NCBI RefSeq assembly: GCF_900177295.1
Contig: NZ_FWZX01000011.1
Location: 62,001-126,000 of the forward strand
Length of the DNA stretch: 64,000 nt
From: Tistlia consotensis USBA 355
GTDB lineage: Bacteria > Pseudomonadota > Alphaproteobacteria > Kiloniellales > DSM-21159
Direction: 5' to 3'
The notes under the pieces: generated by a model
The model's database searches: none
What the model was told of the DNA's origin: nothing
Seen by the model: the letters and a program-made list of their open reading frames with translations, nothing else
Shown here: positions 26,599 to 34,379 of the stretch, in pieces
Layout of the letters: each line of letters opens with the position of its first letter
Numbering within the stretch: position 1 is the first letter of the stretch
Made by a program: the position numbers and the translations under genes

Positions 26599-27402
26599 TC
26601 AAGCGAGCGTCAGCAGGGCCGCCAGCGTCTCGCGCGGCTTCTCCGTCATCATCATGTGGCCGCAGTCCGGGATCGCCGCGACGCTGGCGCCCGGAATCGC
26701 GGCGGCCAGCCTGCGGCCGGCCTTCGCCGGGGTCATGCGGTCGTCCTCGCCGACCACGACGACCGTCGGGCAGCCGACCCGGGCGGCCAGCGCCTCGCCC
26801 TCGGCGAAGCCGGCGCAGGCCTGCAGGTCGGCGGACAGCACGCCGGAGGCGGCGCGCTCCAGCAGGCGGTTGCCGCCGCCGATCAGCCAGGTCCCGGGCT
26901 GCGGATGGCCGCCGCGGTGGCTCGCCTCGCCGTGCGCCCAGGCGTTGATCATGTCGATCGCGGCATGGTCGTCGGCCGCGGCGGCGGCCAGCAGGTCGGG
27001 ATGCACCGGCATGGCGGCGGCGCAGCCGCAGAGGCCCAGGGCGCGGACCCGTTCCGGATGGCGCGCGGCGGCGGCCAGACAGGCGATCGCCCCCATCGAG
27101 TGGCCGACCAGAGCGGCCTGCCGGACGCCGGCGGCATCGAGCAGCCGGACCAGCCAGTCGGCGATCGCCCCGATCGAGGCGAGCGGCGGTCCTTCGCTGC
27201 GGCCGTGGCCGGGCAGGTCGACCGCCAGCACGGCGCGGCCGTGGTGCGCGAGGTAGCGGCTCTGGGCGGCCCAGACCGTGCGGTCCATGCCGGCGCCGTG
27301 CACCAGCAGGAAGACCGGGCGGCCCTCCTGCACCCTGGCCGCGTCGAACGCCTGTCCGCCGGTGGCTGCGAAGGCCCGCCGGCCGTCGACCGTCAGCTCC
27401 AT
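26599..27402 (-). CDS. Alpha/beta hydrolase
   Basis: A 267-aa alpha/beta hydrolase with the oxyanion segment VHGAGMDRTVW (35-44), LPGHGRSEG, the nucleophile elbow GHSMG (S102), an acidic residue in VVGEDDRMTP and the catalytic histidine in DCGHMMM. The substrate is not predictable. It starts 12 nt after the metY stop, so it is co-transcribed with metY. Confidence 0.9.
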   Translation of the reverse strand: MELTVDGRRAFAATGGQAFDAARVQEGRPVFLLVHGAGMDRTVWAAQSRYLAHHGRAVLAVDLPGHGRSEGPPLASIGAIADWLVRLLDAAGVRQAALVGHSMGAIACLAAAARHPERVRALGLCGCAAAMPVHPDLLAAAAADDHAAIDMINAWAHGEASHRGGHPQPGTWLIGGGNRLLERAASGVLSADLQACAGFAEGEALAARVGCPTVVVVGEDDRMTPAKAGRRLAAAIPGASVAAIPDCGHMMMTEKPRETLAALLTLA

Positions 27403-27414
27403 GATCCGGATCTC

Positions 27415-28707
27415 CTAGCGCTGCGAGGCGCGCAGCGCCTGCTTGAGGTCGGCGACGATGTCGTCGGGATCCTCGAGGCCGACCGACAGGCGGATCATGT
27501 CCTCGCCGACGCCGGCCGAAGTCAGCTCCTCGGCGGTCATCTGCGAATGGGTCGTGCTGGCCGGATGGATCACCAGGGTCTTGGCGTCGCCGACGTTGGC
27601 GAGATGCGAGGCCAGGCGGCAGGCCTCGATGAACTTGCGCCCGGCCTCGCGGCCGCCCTTGACGCCGAAGGAGACGATCGAGCCGGCCCCCTTGGGCAGC
27701 AGGCGCTCGGCCAGGGCGTGGTCCGGGTGCTCGGCGATCGAGGGGTGCAGGACCCAGGAGACGGCGTCGCTGGCGAGCAGGAAGTCGATCACCTTGAGGG
27801 TGTTGGCCATGTGCCGCTCCATGCGCAGCGGCAGCGTCTCGACGCCCTGCAGCAGGTAGAAGGCGGTCTGCGGCGCCATCACCGCGCCGAAGTCGCGCAG
27901 GCCCTCGGTGCGCGCCCGCATGGCGAAGGCGGCGGGGCCGAACTCCTCGGCGTAGTCGATGCCGTGGTAGCCGGCGTAGGGCTCGGTCAGGGTCGGGAAG
28001 CGCCCCGAGGCCTCCCAGTCGAAACGCCCGCCGTCGACCAGCAGGCCGCCGATCGCCAGGCCGTGGCCGCCCAGCCACTTGGTCGCCGAGTGCAGCACCA
28101 GGTCGGCGCCCAGCTCCAGCGGCCGCGCCAGCCAGGGCGTCAGGAAGGTGTTGTCGATGGCCAGCGGCAGGCCGTGGCGGTGGGCGACCTCGGCGATCGC
28201 CGGCAGGTCCATGACCTCGAGGCCCGGATTGCCGACCAGCTCGCCGAAGACCAGGCGCGTCTCGGGCCGGATCGCCGCCTCGAAGGCCCCGGGATCGCGC
28301 GGATCGACCAGCGTCGTCTCGATGCCGAAGCGCGGCAGGGTGTGGACGAAGAGGTTGACCGAGCCGCCGTAGAGCCGGCCCGATGCGACGATATGACCGC
28401 CCTGGCCCATCAGCGTGGTGACCAGCAGGAACAGGGCGGCGTGGCCGGAGGCGGTGCCGATGCCGGCGACCCCCTTGTCGAGCGCCGCTATGCGCTCCTC
28501 CAGCACGGCGACCGTGGGGTTGCCGATCCGGCTGTAGATGTAGCCCGGCTGCTCGAGGTTGAAGAGCGCGGCGGCGTGGTCGGCATCCTGGAACACGTAG
28601 GAGGTCGTCTGGTAGATCGGCACGGCGCGGGCGCCGGTCACCGGATCGGGGCGCTGGCCGGCATGCAGCGCCAGCGTGTCGAGCTTCAGGAACTTGGCTT
28701 CGGCCAT
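27415..28707 (-). CDS. metY: O-acetylhomoserine sulfhydrylase (PLP-dependent)
   Basis: A 430-aa Cys/Met-metabolism PLP enzyme of the MetY length class. Landmarks are [42 protein letters not shown], and the Schiff-base lysine in [11 protein letters not shown]. It makes homocysteine from O-acetylhomoserine and sulfide. The ATG at 28707 gives the standard [17 protein letters not shown] opening. Upstream lie promoter candidates, a terminator-like hairpin and a structured RNA. Confidence 0.94.
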   Translation of the reverse strand: MAEAKFLKLDTLALHAGQRPDPVTGARAVPIYQTTSYVFQDADHAAALFNLEQPGYIYSRIGNPTVAVLEERIAALDKGVAGIGTASGHAALFLLVTTLMGQGGHIVASGRLYGGSVNLFVHTLPRFGIETTLVDPRDPGAFEAAIRPETRLVFGELVGNPGLEVMDLPAIAEVAHRHGLPLAIDNTFLTPWLARPLELGADLVLHSATKWLGGHGLAIGGLLVDGGRFDWEASGRFPTLTEPYAGYHGIDYAEEFGPAAFAMRARTEGLRDFGAVMAPQTAFYLLQGVETLPLRMERHMANTLKVIDFLLASDAVSWVLHPSIAEHPDHALAERLLPKGAGSIVSFGVKGGREAGRKFIEACRLASHLANVGDAKTLVIHPASTTHSQMTAEELTSAGVGEDMIRLSVGLEDPDDIVADLKQALRASQR

Positions 28708-28831
28708 CGGTCGCGGATCCCGCCTGGTGTCGTCCGAGCCCTCGGAACGGGGCGGCGCCACCTTAGCCGGAAATCGGCCGAGGGACAGGGGGATGCTCGG
28801 GAAAGGCGGGGGACGGGGAGGGCGATGGCCC

Positions 28832-28872
28832 GGAAAAGCGGAGGGCCGCTTGGCGTGCCGCCCGCGGCCCTC
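28832..28872 (-). terminator. Terminator-like hairpin in the metY leader
   Basis: A 9-bp perfect stem (arms 28841-28849 and 28864-28872) with a 14-nt loop is followed on the minus strand by CGCTTTTCC. It lies between the putative metY promoter and the gene, so it could attenuate transcription. It might equally end a short RNA. Confidence 0.4.
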
Positions 28873-28912
28873 TCGTTATTCGAAGCCTTACCCTGTCAAC
28901 TTGCCGGGACGA

Positions 28913-28941
28913 AGCCTATGAGGGTGCGCCCCCGCGGTCAA
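28913..28941 (-). promoter_or_regulatory. Candidate metY promoter
   Basis: On the minus strand TTGACC (28941-28936), a 17-nt spacer and TAGGCT (28918-28913) point toward metY. A second box, TTGACA (28899-28894), has a poor 15-nt spacer to TAACGA. Confidence 0.42.
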
Positions 28942-28990
28942 GGGACTCTTGCGCGAGGCGCATAGCTCCGCCCCTTGAACCGTCACGGAG

Positions 28991-29024
28991 CAGATAAAAA
29001 CGCCGCCGGACAGGGTCCGGCGGC
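28991..29024 (-). terminator. Intrinsic terminator of the RNA candidate
   Basis: A 9-bp perfect stem GCCGCCGGA/TCCGGCGGC, loop CCCTG, then GTTTTTATC on the minus strand. It is one of the cleanest intrinsic terminators in the window. Confidence 0.88.
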
Positions 29025-29117
29025 AAGTTGAACAGGGAGGCGTCACAAGGAACGGACTCGAAGGTCCGAACGATGAGCCCGTTCGTCGGAGGACGTGTCG
29101 CGGGCTCACCCTGTGAT
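28991..29117 (-). ncRNA. Candidate structured small RNA or leader upstream of metY
   Basis: On the minus strand an 8-bp stem (29116-29109 with 29050-29043) encloses two hairpins. One is GAGCCCG/CGGGCTC (29107-29101 with 29081-29075), whose 19-nt loop shows TCCTCC. The other is CGGAC/GTCCG (29068-29064 with 29057-29053). A single-stranded CCTCCCTG follows, then a strong intrinsic terminator (9-bp stem 29024-29016 with 29010-29002, then GTTTTTATC). The loop and tail are anti-Shine-Dalgarno-like, as in alphaproteobacterial sRNAs. It could also be a leader of metY, 284 nt downstream. A clear promoter is lacking: TTGACT (29139-29134) has no good -10. Confidence 0.62.
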
Positions 29118-29193
29118 GCTTTACAACCAGAACAGTCAATAAATCATTAAAATCGGAATTGTTCCCGAACGCAACGACTTTTGGATGTTCTTC

Positions 29194-30144
29194 TCACACA
29201 AGGACGGCAGCCGTTGCGAGTAGGGCCGCGAGCAGCCAGCCGAGCCGGCAGGCATCCCGGTAGAGCGCCAGCGCCCGCTCGATGTCGCCGGGGCCGGCCT
29301 CCCGGCGGCCGCCGGCGTTCATCCAGGCGTCCTCGACCGCGCCTGCCGCGTAGTGCCGCGGCCCGGCGAGGGCGAGGCCCAGGGCCCCGGCCAGCGCCGC
29401 CTCGGGCCAGCCGGCGTTCGGCGAGCGGTGGCGCCCGGCGTCGCGCGCGACCGCGGCCAGGGCGGCGGCCAGGCGGCGCGGCCGGGCGAGCGCCACCAGC
29501 AGGGCGGAGAGCCGCGAGGCCGGCAGGTTGGCGAGGTCGTCGAGCCGCGCCGCCGCCCAGCCGAAGTGGCGATGGCGCTCGCTGCGATGGCCGATCATCG
29601 AGTCGGCGGTGTTGAGCGCCTTGTAGGCGATCAGGCCCGGCAGGCCGCCGACGGCGTACCAGAAGGCCGGAGCGACGATGCCGTCGGAGAAGTTCTCGGC
29701 CAGGGACTCGATCGCGGCGCGGCAGACCCCGGCCGTGTCGAGCCGCTCGGGATCGCGGCCGACGATCCGCGCGACCGCGCGACGGCCGCCGGCGAGCCCG
29801 TCGCGGCCCAGCGCCTCGGCGACCGCGGCGACGTGCTCGTAGAGGCTGCGCTGGGCGAGCAGGGCCGCGGCCAGGGCGAGTTCGAGGGGCCACCAGCCCA
29901 GGGCCTCGACGGCAAGGCCGACCGCGATCGCGCCGGCCAGCAGCAGCGCCAGCGCGGCGACGCCGGCGAGCCGTGCCGAGGCCGGTGCGGCGCCGGGCCG
30001 GTTCAGGTCCCGCTCGAGCCGCGCGACCGCCCGGCCGAGCAGCACCACCGGGTGCGGCAGCCGGCGCCACAGCCAGTCGGGGTCGCCGACCAGGGCGTCG
30101 AGCAGCAGGGCCGCGAGCAGCAGCAGGCCGCGCGTCCCGTCCAC
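29194..30144 (-). CDS. cobD: Adenosylcobinamide-phosphate synthase (CbiB/CobD)
   Basis: A 316-aa membrane protein of the CobD/CbiB family: DALVGDPDWLWRRLPHPVVLLG, then GVCRAAIESLAENFSDGIVAPAFWY, YKALNTADSMIGH and DAGRHRSPNAGWPEAALAGAL. It couples cobyric acid with the aminopropanol(-phosphate) arm. cobC ends 3 nt upstream of its ATG, so they are one operon. The cobalamin made would serve ecm. Confidence 0.95.
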   Translation of the reverse strand: MDGTRGLLLLAALLLDALVGDPDWLWRRLPHPVVLLGRAVARLERDLNRPGAAPASARLAGVAALALLLAGAIAVGLAVEALGWWPLELALAAALLAQRSLYEHVAAVAEALGRDGLAGGRRAVARIVGRDPERLDTAGVCRAAIESLAENFSDGIVAPAFWYAVGGLPGLIAYKALNTADSMIGHRSERHRHFGWAAARLDDLANLPASRLSALLVALARPRRLAAALAAVARDAGRHRSPNAGWPEAALAGALGLALAGPRHYAAGAVEDAWMNAGGRREAGPGDIERALALYRDACRLGWLLAALLATAAVLV

Positions 30145-30147
30145 GGC

Positions 30148-31209
30148 TCAGCGCCGCTCCGGCGCGGCGGCCGGCACGCCGAGCGTGTCGGCCAGGCGCC
30201 GCTCGGCCTCGCCGTCGGGCGGCAGGCCGAAGCGCAGCCAGGCCGGCCGCTCGGGAAAGCGGCGGACCAGGATGCCGGCCCGGCACAGCCGCTCGAACAG
30301 CGCCGGCGCCTCGGGATGGGCGGCCAGGCGGTAGAGGTCGGTGCCGCCGAGCGGCTCCAGCCCGGCCGCCGCCAGCAGCGCCTCGAGCCGCCGGGCGGCC
30401 TCCCGGAGCCGCTGCCGGGTCGCGGCGATCCAGGCGGTGTCGGCGAAGGCACGGGTCGCGATCTCGAGGGCCGGGCCGGACAGCGCCCAGGGCCCGAGCG
30501 CTTCGGCGAGGCGAGCGGTCACCGTGGGGTCGCCGAAGGCGCAGCCGAGTCGCAGGCCGCCGAGCCCGAAGAACTTGCCGAAGGAGCGCAGCACGACGAG
30601 GCCCGCGGCATCGGCCGCGGTCTCCAGCTGCCCGGCCAGCGACAGCTCCGGCGCCAGGTCGGCGAAGGCTTCGTCGACGACCAGCAGCCCGCCCCGGTCG
30701 TGCAGCCGGCGCGCCAGCTCCGCGAGCTGCCGCGGCGCGTGCCGCGTGCCGTCGGGGTTGTTCGGGTTGACCAGCACCACGATCGCCGCCTCCGCCGGAA
30801 TCCGGCCGTCCTCGGCGGCGAGCAGGTCGTGGCCGGCGGCCGCCCAGGCGCGGGCGTGCTCCTTATAGGTGAAGCCGCCGACCGCCACGGCGGCGCGCGG
30901 CAGCAGGCGCGGCAGCCACTGGATCAGCGCCTGGGAGCCCGGCGCGGCGGCCAGGCCGACGGCGCCGGCCAGCCCGTAGTAGTGCCGCGCCGCCTCGGCG
31001 AAGGCCGTCTCGGCCGAGGCCTCCGGCAGGCGCTGCCAGCGCTCGGCCGGGATCTCCGGCAGCGGATAGGACCAGGGGTTGATGCCGGTGGAGAGGTCTA
31101 GCCAGGCCGATTCCGGAAGCCGGGCAAGGCTCCGCAGGGCGCTGCGATCGCCGCCGTGAAGCGGCCCCGCGCCCGGGTCGCTTCGTAGGTATGTTAACGG
31201 TCGCTTCAC
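30148..31209 (-). CDS. cobC: Threonine-phosphate decarboxylase CobC (class I/II PLP fold)
   Basis: A 353-aa aminotransferase-fold protein of the CobC type: DLSTGINPWSYPLP, AAPGSQALIQWLPRLL, VNPNNPDGTRH, VVDEAFADL and the PLP lysine in RSFGKFFGLGGLRLGC. It makes (R)-1-amino-2-propanol phosphate for cobalamin's nucleotide loop. The GTG at 31209 is the first start after the homologous region and lies 57 nt from the divergent methyltransferase gene. No cobalamin riboswitch fits in that gap. Confidence 0.92.
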   Translation of the reverse strand: MKRPLTYLRSDPGAGPLHGGDRSALRSLARLPESAWLDLSTGINPWSYPLPEIPAERWQRLPEASAETAFAEAARHYYGLAGAVGLAAAPGSQALIQWLPRLLPRAAVAVGGFTYKEHARAWAAAGHDLLAAEDGRIPAEAAIVVLVNPNNPDGTRHAPRQLAELARRLHDRGGLLVVDEAFADLAPELSLAGQLETAADAAGLVVLRSFGKFFGLGGLRLGCAFGDPTVTARLAEALGPWALSGPALEIATRAFADTAWIAATRQRLREAARRLEALLAAAGLEPLGGTDLYRLAAHPEAPALFERLCRAGILVRRFPERPAWLRFGLPPDGEAERRLADTLGVPAAAPERR

Positions 31210-31266
31210 GATAACCGCCTTACAGTGTATGCCAGGGTCAGGACCTTGTGAGGCGGGCGAAACGGC

Positions 31267-32217
31267 ATGGCAATTGCCGACAACAGTCAACGGAAATTGA
31301 AGCTCGCCGGCAAGGTGCCGCTCGGCATGAGACTCAAGGCGTGGTGGGACGGCTACGAGCTGGAGGTCCACCGCCGCCTGGTCGCCGACGACAGCGGGAG
31401 CGGCCACGAGGTGCGCTATGAGCGCGAGCGCCTGGCCTGGGAGACTCCGCGCATCGAGCTGGCGCAGCAGCTCTGGGGCCAGGGCTTCAACAGCCCGGGC
31501 GAGGCCGAGCAGACCCGCGACCTGGTCAAGCCGGTCGGCCTGGACGAATCGATGAGCGTGCTCGAGATCGGCGCCGGCCTCGGCGGCTCGGCCCGCCTGA
31601 TCGCCCAGGAGTTCGGCAGCTGGGTCACCGCGCTCGAGCCGAACGCCGGCCTGGCCCAGGCCGGGGCGGCGCTGTCCGAGATGTCCGGCCTGTCGCGCAA
31701 GGCCTCGGTGACGGGCTGCGACATGGAGAATCTTGAGATCAAGCGCGCGGGCTACGACTGCATCCTGGCCCGCCAGGCGCTGTTCGCGGTCGACAACAAG
31801 CTCGGCGCTCTCGCCGCCATGGCCAACGGCCTCAAGGCCAAGGGCCAGCTGATCATCACCGACTTCGTCAAGGGCGAGACCGCCGGCCGCGCCTTCCAGC
31901 AGTGGCGCAACGCGGAGGCCAGCAAGGGCGAGCCCTGGAGTCCGGAAGACTATGCCGACACGATCAAAGAGCTCGGCCTCGACCTGCGCGTCGCCGCTGA
32001 CGTGACGGCCGACTACCGGGCCGCCCTGGTCGAGGGCTGGAGCGGCTTCATGGCCGACGTCGGCAAGCAGAAGTTCGATGCCGATCAGGCCCAGACCGTC
32101 AAGGAGGAGGCCGAGTTCTGGAGCCTGCGCAAGGCGGCCCTGGATTCCGGCGAGCTCAGGATCTACCGCTTCCACGCGCTGTCGACGCGGGCCAACAAGC
32201 TGCTGTCCGACTGGTAG
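31267..32217 (+). CDS. Class I SAM-dependent methyltransferase
   Basis: A 316-aa protein with the SAM-binding motif [17 protein letters not shown] (residues about 98-114), an acidic strand end (VTALEPN), and CDMENLEIK before the later motif. A helical N-terminal extension of about 75 residues precedes the fold. The substrate is not evident; related enzymes methylate small molecules or lipids. It is divergent from cobC. Confidence 0.86.
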   Translation: MAIADNSQRKLKLAGKVPLGMRLKAWWDGYELEVHRRLVADDSGSGHEVRYERERLAWETPRIELAQQLWGQGFNSPGEAEQTRDLVKPVGLDESMSVLEIGAGLGGSARLIAQEFGSWVTALEPNAGLAQAGAALSEMSGLSRKASVTGCDMENLEIKRAGYDCILARQALFAVDNKLGALAAMANGLKAKGQLIITDFVKGETAGRAFQQWRNAEASKGEPWSPEDYADTIKELGLDLRVAADVTADYRAALVEGWSGFMADVGKQKFDADQAQTVKEEAEFWSLRKAALDSGELRIYRFHALSTRANKLLSDW

Positions 32218-32237
32218 CCGAGCGGCCACAGTCCGCG

Positions 32238-32266
32238 TTGACAGCCCGTCAGGCGGCCGATATAAA
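32238..32266 (+). promoter_or_regulatory. sigma70 promoter of rpmJ
   Basis: TTGACA (32238-32243), a 17-nt spacer and TATAAA (32261-32266): a near-consensus promoter, 56 nt before rpmJ. It is followed by CCGCGCCTTCCGAC, close to the sequence at the rpmE promoter. Confidence 0.88.
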
Positions 32267-32321
32267 CCGCGCCTTCCGACAAGCCGACAGATCCGGCCCA
32301 GGGCCGGCAAGGGTTACGACG

Positions 32322-32447
32322 ATGAAGGTCATCAACTCGCTCAAGACCGCGAAGATGCGCGACAAGAATTGCCGCCTCGTGCGCCGCAAGGGCCGCGTCT
32401 ACGTGATCAACAAGAAGAACCCGCGCTACAAGGCCCGCCAGGGCTGA
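32322..32447 (+). CDS. rpmJ: Ribosomal protein L36 (zinc-independent form)
   Basis: A 41-aa protein with the L36 pattern [29 protein letters not shown] and a basic KARQG end. Only one cysteine (C17) is present instead of the C3H zinc site, which is the zinc-free variant. It is the smallest large-subunit protein and has a near-consensus promoter. Confidence 0.97.
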   Translation: MKVINSLKTAKMRDKNCRLVRRKGRVYVINKKNPRYKARQG

Positions 32448-32585
32448 GTCCGCCGGGCGCGCTCGCGGGCGCGCCTCCGGTCTTCCTGGCGGATCCCTCC
32501 TGTAGCGTTCTTCGGCAGCCGCGCCGCCTCTGGGCCGCGCGGCTTTTGCTGTGCCATGATGGCGGCTCCGCATCGGAGGCTGCCC

Positions 32586-33032
32586 ATGACCAGCGACCCG
32601 CCGTCGGGTGCCCTGCCGTCCGTCGACTTGCCCCTGGCCGGCGGCTGCCACTGCGGCGCACTGCGCTACGAGGTGACCGCCGCGCCGCTCGACAGCGGCT
32701 ACTGCCACTGCCGGATCTGCCAGCGGCTGTCCGGCGCGCCGGCCATGGTCTGGGCCAGCGTGCGGCTCGGCGCCTTCCGCTATACCAAGGGCCGGCCGCG
32801 GATCTACCGCTCCTCCGACTGGGGCCGGCGCGAGTTCTGCGGCGACTGCGGCAGCCAGCTGGCCTTTCGCACGGCCGGGCCGTCAGCGACCCTCGACATC
32901 AACCTGCCGACCCTCGACGTGCCGGAGCGGCTGGCGCCGCGCCGCCATACCTGGGTGACCAGCCGCCTCTCGTGGTTCCGCACCGCCGACGATCTGCCGG
33001 AGCATCCCGACGATGGGCCGCTGAGTTTATGA
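32586..33032 (+). CDS. GFA (glutathione-dependent formaldehyde-activating) family protein
   Basis: A 148-aa zinc-binding protein with the family's cysteine layout: GGCHCGALRYEV (C21, C23), YCHCRICQRLSG (C40, C42, C45) and FCGDCGSQL (C85, C88). These bind structural and substrate-related zinc. The true substrate in most members is unknown. The ATG at 32586 is 9 nt behind CGGAGG; 32556 is in frame but less likely. Confidence 0.9.
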   Translation: MTSDPPSGALPSVDLPLAGGCHCGALRYEVTAAPLDSGYCHCRICQRLSGAPAMVWASVRLGAFRYTKGRPRIYRSSDWGRREFCGDCGSQLAFRTAGPSATLDINLPTLDVPERLAPRRHTWVTSRLSWFRTADDLPEHPDDGPLSL

Positions 33033-33049
33033 AGGAATTCCCGATGCAA

Positions 33050-33080
33050 AGAGGGCTGCTCCGGACAGAAGCAGCCCTCT
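33050..33080. terminator. Bidirectional terminator hairpin
   Basis: A perfect 11-bp stem (33050-33060 with 33070-33080) lies between the GFA gene and the convergent small gene. It has CCGTCTCGTC on the plus side and TTGCATC on the minus side. Confidence 0.7.
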
Positions 33081-33088
33081 CCGTCTCG

Positions 33089-33253
33089 TCACGCGTACTG
33101 GGTCAGAGACCAAGTGACCGCGCGGTTGTTGTAGGGAGGCATCACGTTGCCCTTTGCGATCGGGGCAGTCGTCGTCGGCGTGCCAACGACCTTCCAGACC
33201 CCGGACTCAGGGCAACGTTCGCCCGTACGTGCGGTCGTTCCAATGGGAGCCAT
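33089..33253 (-). CDS. Small (54 aa) one-cysteine protein, unknown function
   Basis: A 54-aa protein with GGAGGG 9 nt upstream of its ATG. Sequence is TARTGERCPESGVWKVVG then PIAKGNVMPPYNNRAVTW, a compact beta-rich pattern of the G-x-x-C-P-x-S-G-x-W kind seen in small uncharacterised bacterial proteins. The ribosome site, the following terminator hairpin and the non-random composition support a real gene. A longer in-frame reading from 33484 runs through hairpin-rich sequence and is rejected. Confidence 0.68.
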   Translation of the reverse strand: MAPIGTTARTGERCPESGVWKVVGTPTTTAPIAKGNVMPPYNNRAVTWSLTQYA

Positions 33254-33682
33254 CAGGCTTCCCTCCAAAAGCGGCAGGTTGAAAGGCTGCGCACCGACCG
33301 CTAAGATTCGTGCGTTGCCACGTCTACGGACGTGATCCATACACTGGACGTCGGCCGCTATGACTGTCCATTGCATGGACCAAGGGCGGGGTCTGTGAAG
33401 GGACCCCGCCCTTCGCGCATTACGGCCAATAAATGAATGCGGCCGAGTCCAGTCAAGAGGCAGATCTAGGGCGAAAATGCCCACAACCCCCTATCACCTG
33501 TATCCCGAGCCGGTCAAACGCGATTTCCAACCATTGGCACAATCGTAAAATTTTTGGCAAGTTATTGACAATTGTGGCAATTCCTGCGTGCGTGTACGGA
33601 CAGAATTGGTCCGGCCATGCGTGCGAGTTTTTTGTAAACAGGATCGCCCACCCGGTCGCGCATCATCGCAGTTGTCAAAGGC
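33254..33682. other. AT-richer non-coding region with hairpins
   Basis: This 429-nt gap is less GC-rich than its surroundings, most clearly at 33520-33660. Hairpins: CACGTC/GACGTG near 33318-33333, GTCCAT/ATGGAC near 33366-33380, and a 12-bp stem near 33383-33414. All would lie in the leader of the 54-aa gene if transcription starts near 33550, where TTGTCA-N17-TTACGA reads on the minus strand. No further gene is supported. Confidence 0.5.
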
Positions 33683-34291
33683 TCACTGTGTGAGGTCGAC
33701 GCCGCGGTAGTCGTGGCAGCGCGAGCAGTGCCTGATCTTCAGGGCGTCGGCGATGCAGCTCTCGATCCGCTGGGCCTGATGTGTGATCGAGGGCGGCGGC
33801 GGCAGGCAGTGATTGCGCACTTCCTGGATCTCGTCGCGGTGCGCCCAGTCCTCGAACTGGTCCGGCGACACCTCGATCAGTTTCAGCACGCCGTAGAGAT
33901 AGGCCGGTGCCCGGTGCAGGCGGCCGATCTGGCCGGCCACCGAGCCGACCGGCTGGGGCGGGCAGGTCCCGGTGTCCTCGGGGTCGAGCCAGGCCATGAT
34001 CGCCTGGACGTCGTGCTCCGCCACCATGGTGAGCTGCAGGTAGAGCAGAGCGATCTTGCGGTCCTTGCCGTCGAAGCGCTGCCGGATCGAACGCAGGGCG
34101 CAGTCGCACTGGCTGTGAGCGTAGCCGCGGGAGTCGACGCAGGAGCGACGGAACTGGACCTCGCCGAAGGACGGCGGATCCTGCAGGATCGGCGCCGGCG
34201 TATCGTAGGGCCACCAGGGTACGCTGGCTGCCGGAGCGCAGGCCATCGGCAACAGGAGCAAGAGGCCCTGCAGAAGGGGCCTGAGGCGCAT
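33683..34291 (-). CDS. Exported protein with a C-terminal CXXCH motif
   Basis: A 202-aa protein with a signal sequence (hydrophobic residues 6-17, then C18 in a poor lipobox LPMAC). Eight further cysteines are spread over the mature part (C51, C62, C64, C110 and others). The C-terminal CSRCH (189-193) is a textbook c-type haem attachment motif, but no distal methionine ligand is obvious. It might bind haem c or use the cysteines as disulfides. Family unknown. It lies behind mcd on the same strand with an 88-nt gap, so it may be downstream in the mcd transcript. Confidence 0.78.
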   Translation of the reverse strand: MRLRPLLQGLLLLLPMACAPAASVPWWPYDTPAPILQDPPSFGEVQFRRSCVDSRGYAHSQCDCALRSIRQRFDGKDRKIALLYLQLTMVAEHDVQAIMAWLDPEDTGTCPPQPVGSVAGQIGRLHRAPAYLYGVLKLIEVSPDQFEDWAHRDEIQEVRNHCLPPPPSITHQAQRIESCIADALKIRHCSRCHDYRGVDLTQ

Positions 34292-34379
34292 CGCCCGACC
34301 TTCCGTTTCATTCCCCTACGAAAGCGCGTGTTTTTGCGCGCCATGTCAAGGGAACGAAGCCGGGGCCGCCTCCCGGCGG

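Larger units (their letters stand above)
28891..29037. repeat. Inverted repeat CCCTGT(T)CAACTTGCCG
   Basis: CCCTGTCAACTTGCCG at 28891-28906 reappears on the opposite strand at 29021-29037 with one inserted T. The right arm overlaps the terminator of the RNA candidate at 28991-29117. Confidence 0.75.

Noticed and set aside
28708-28800. SAM-II riboswitch upstream of metY
   Set aside because: The minus strand has GATTT and GCTAA elements, but only five bases apart. SAM-II needs a far longer spacing and a pseudoknot that I cannot form.
31210-31266. Cobalamin riboswitch ahead of cobC
   Set aside because: The gap to the divergent methyltransferase is only 57 nt, too short for the aptamer, and no B12 box is visible.
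33530-33600. Sigma54 promoter from TTGGCAC near 33534
   Set aside because: TGGCAC is present but the required TTGCA-type element at the correct spacing is missing.
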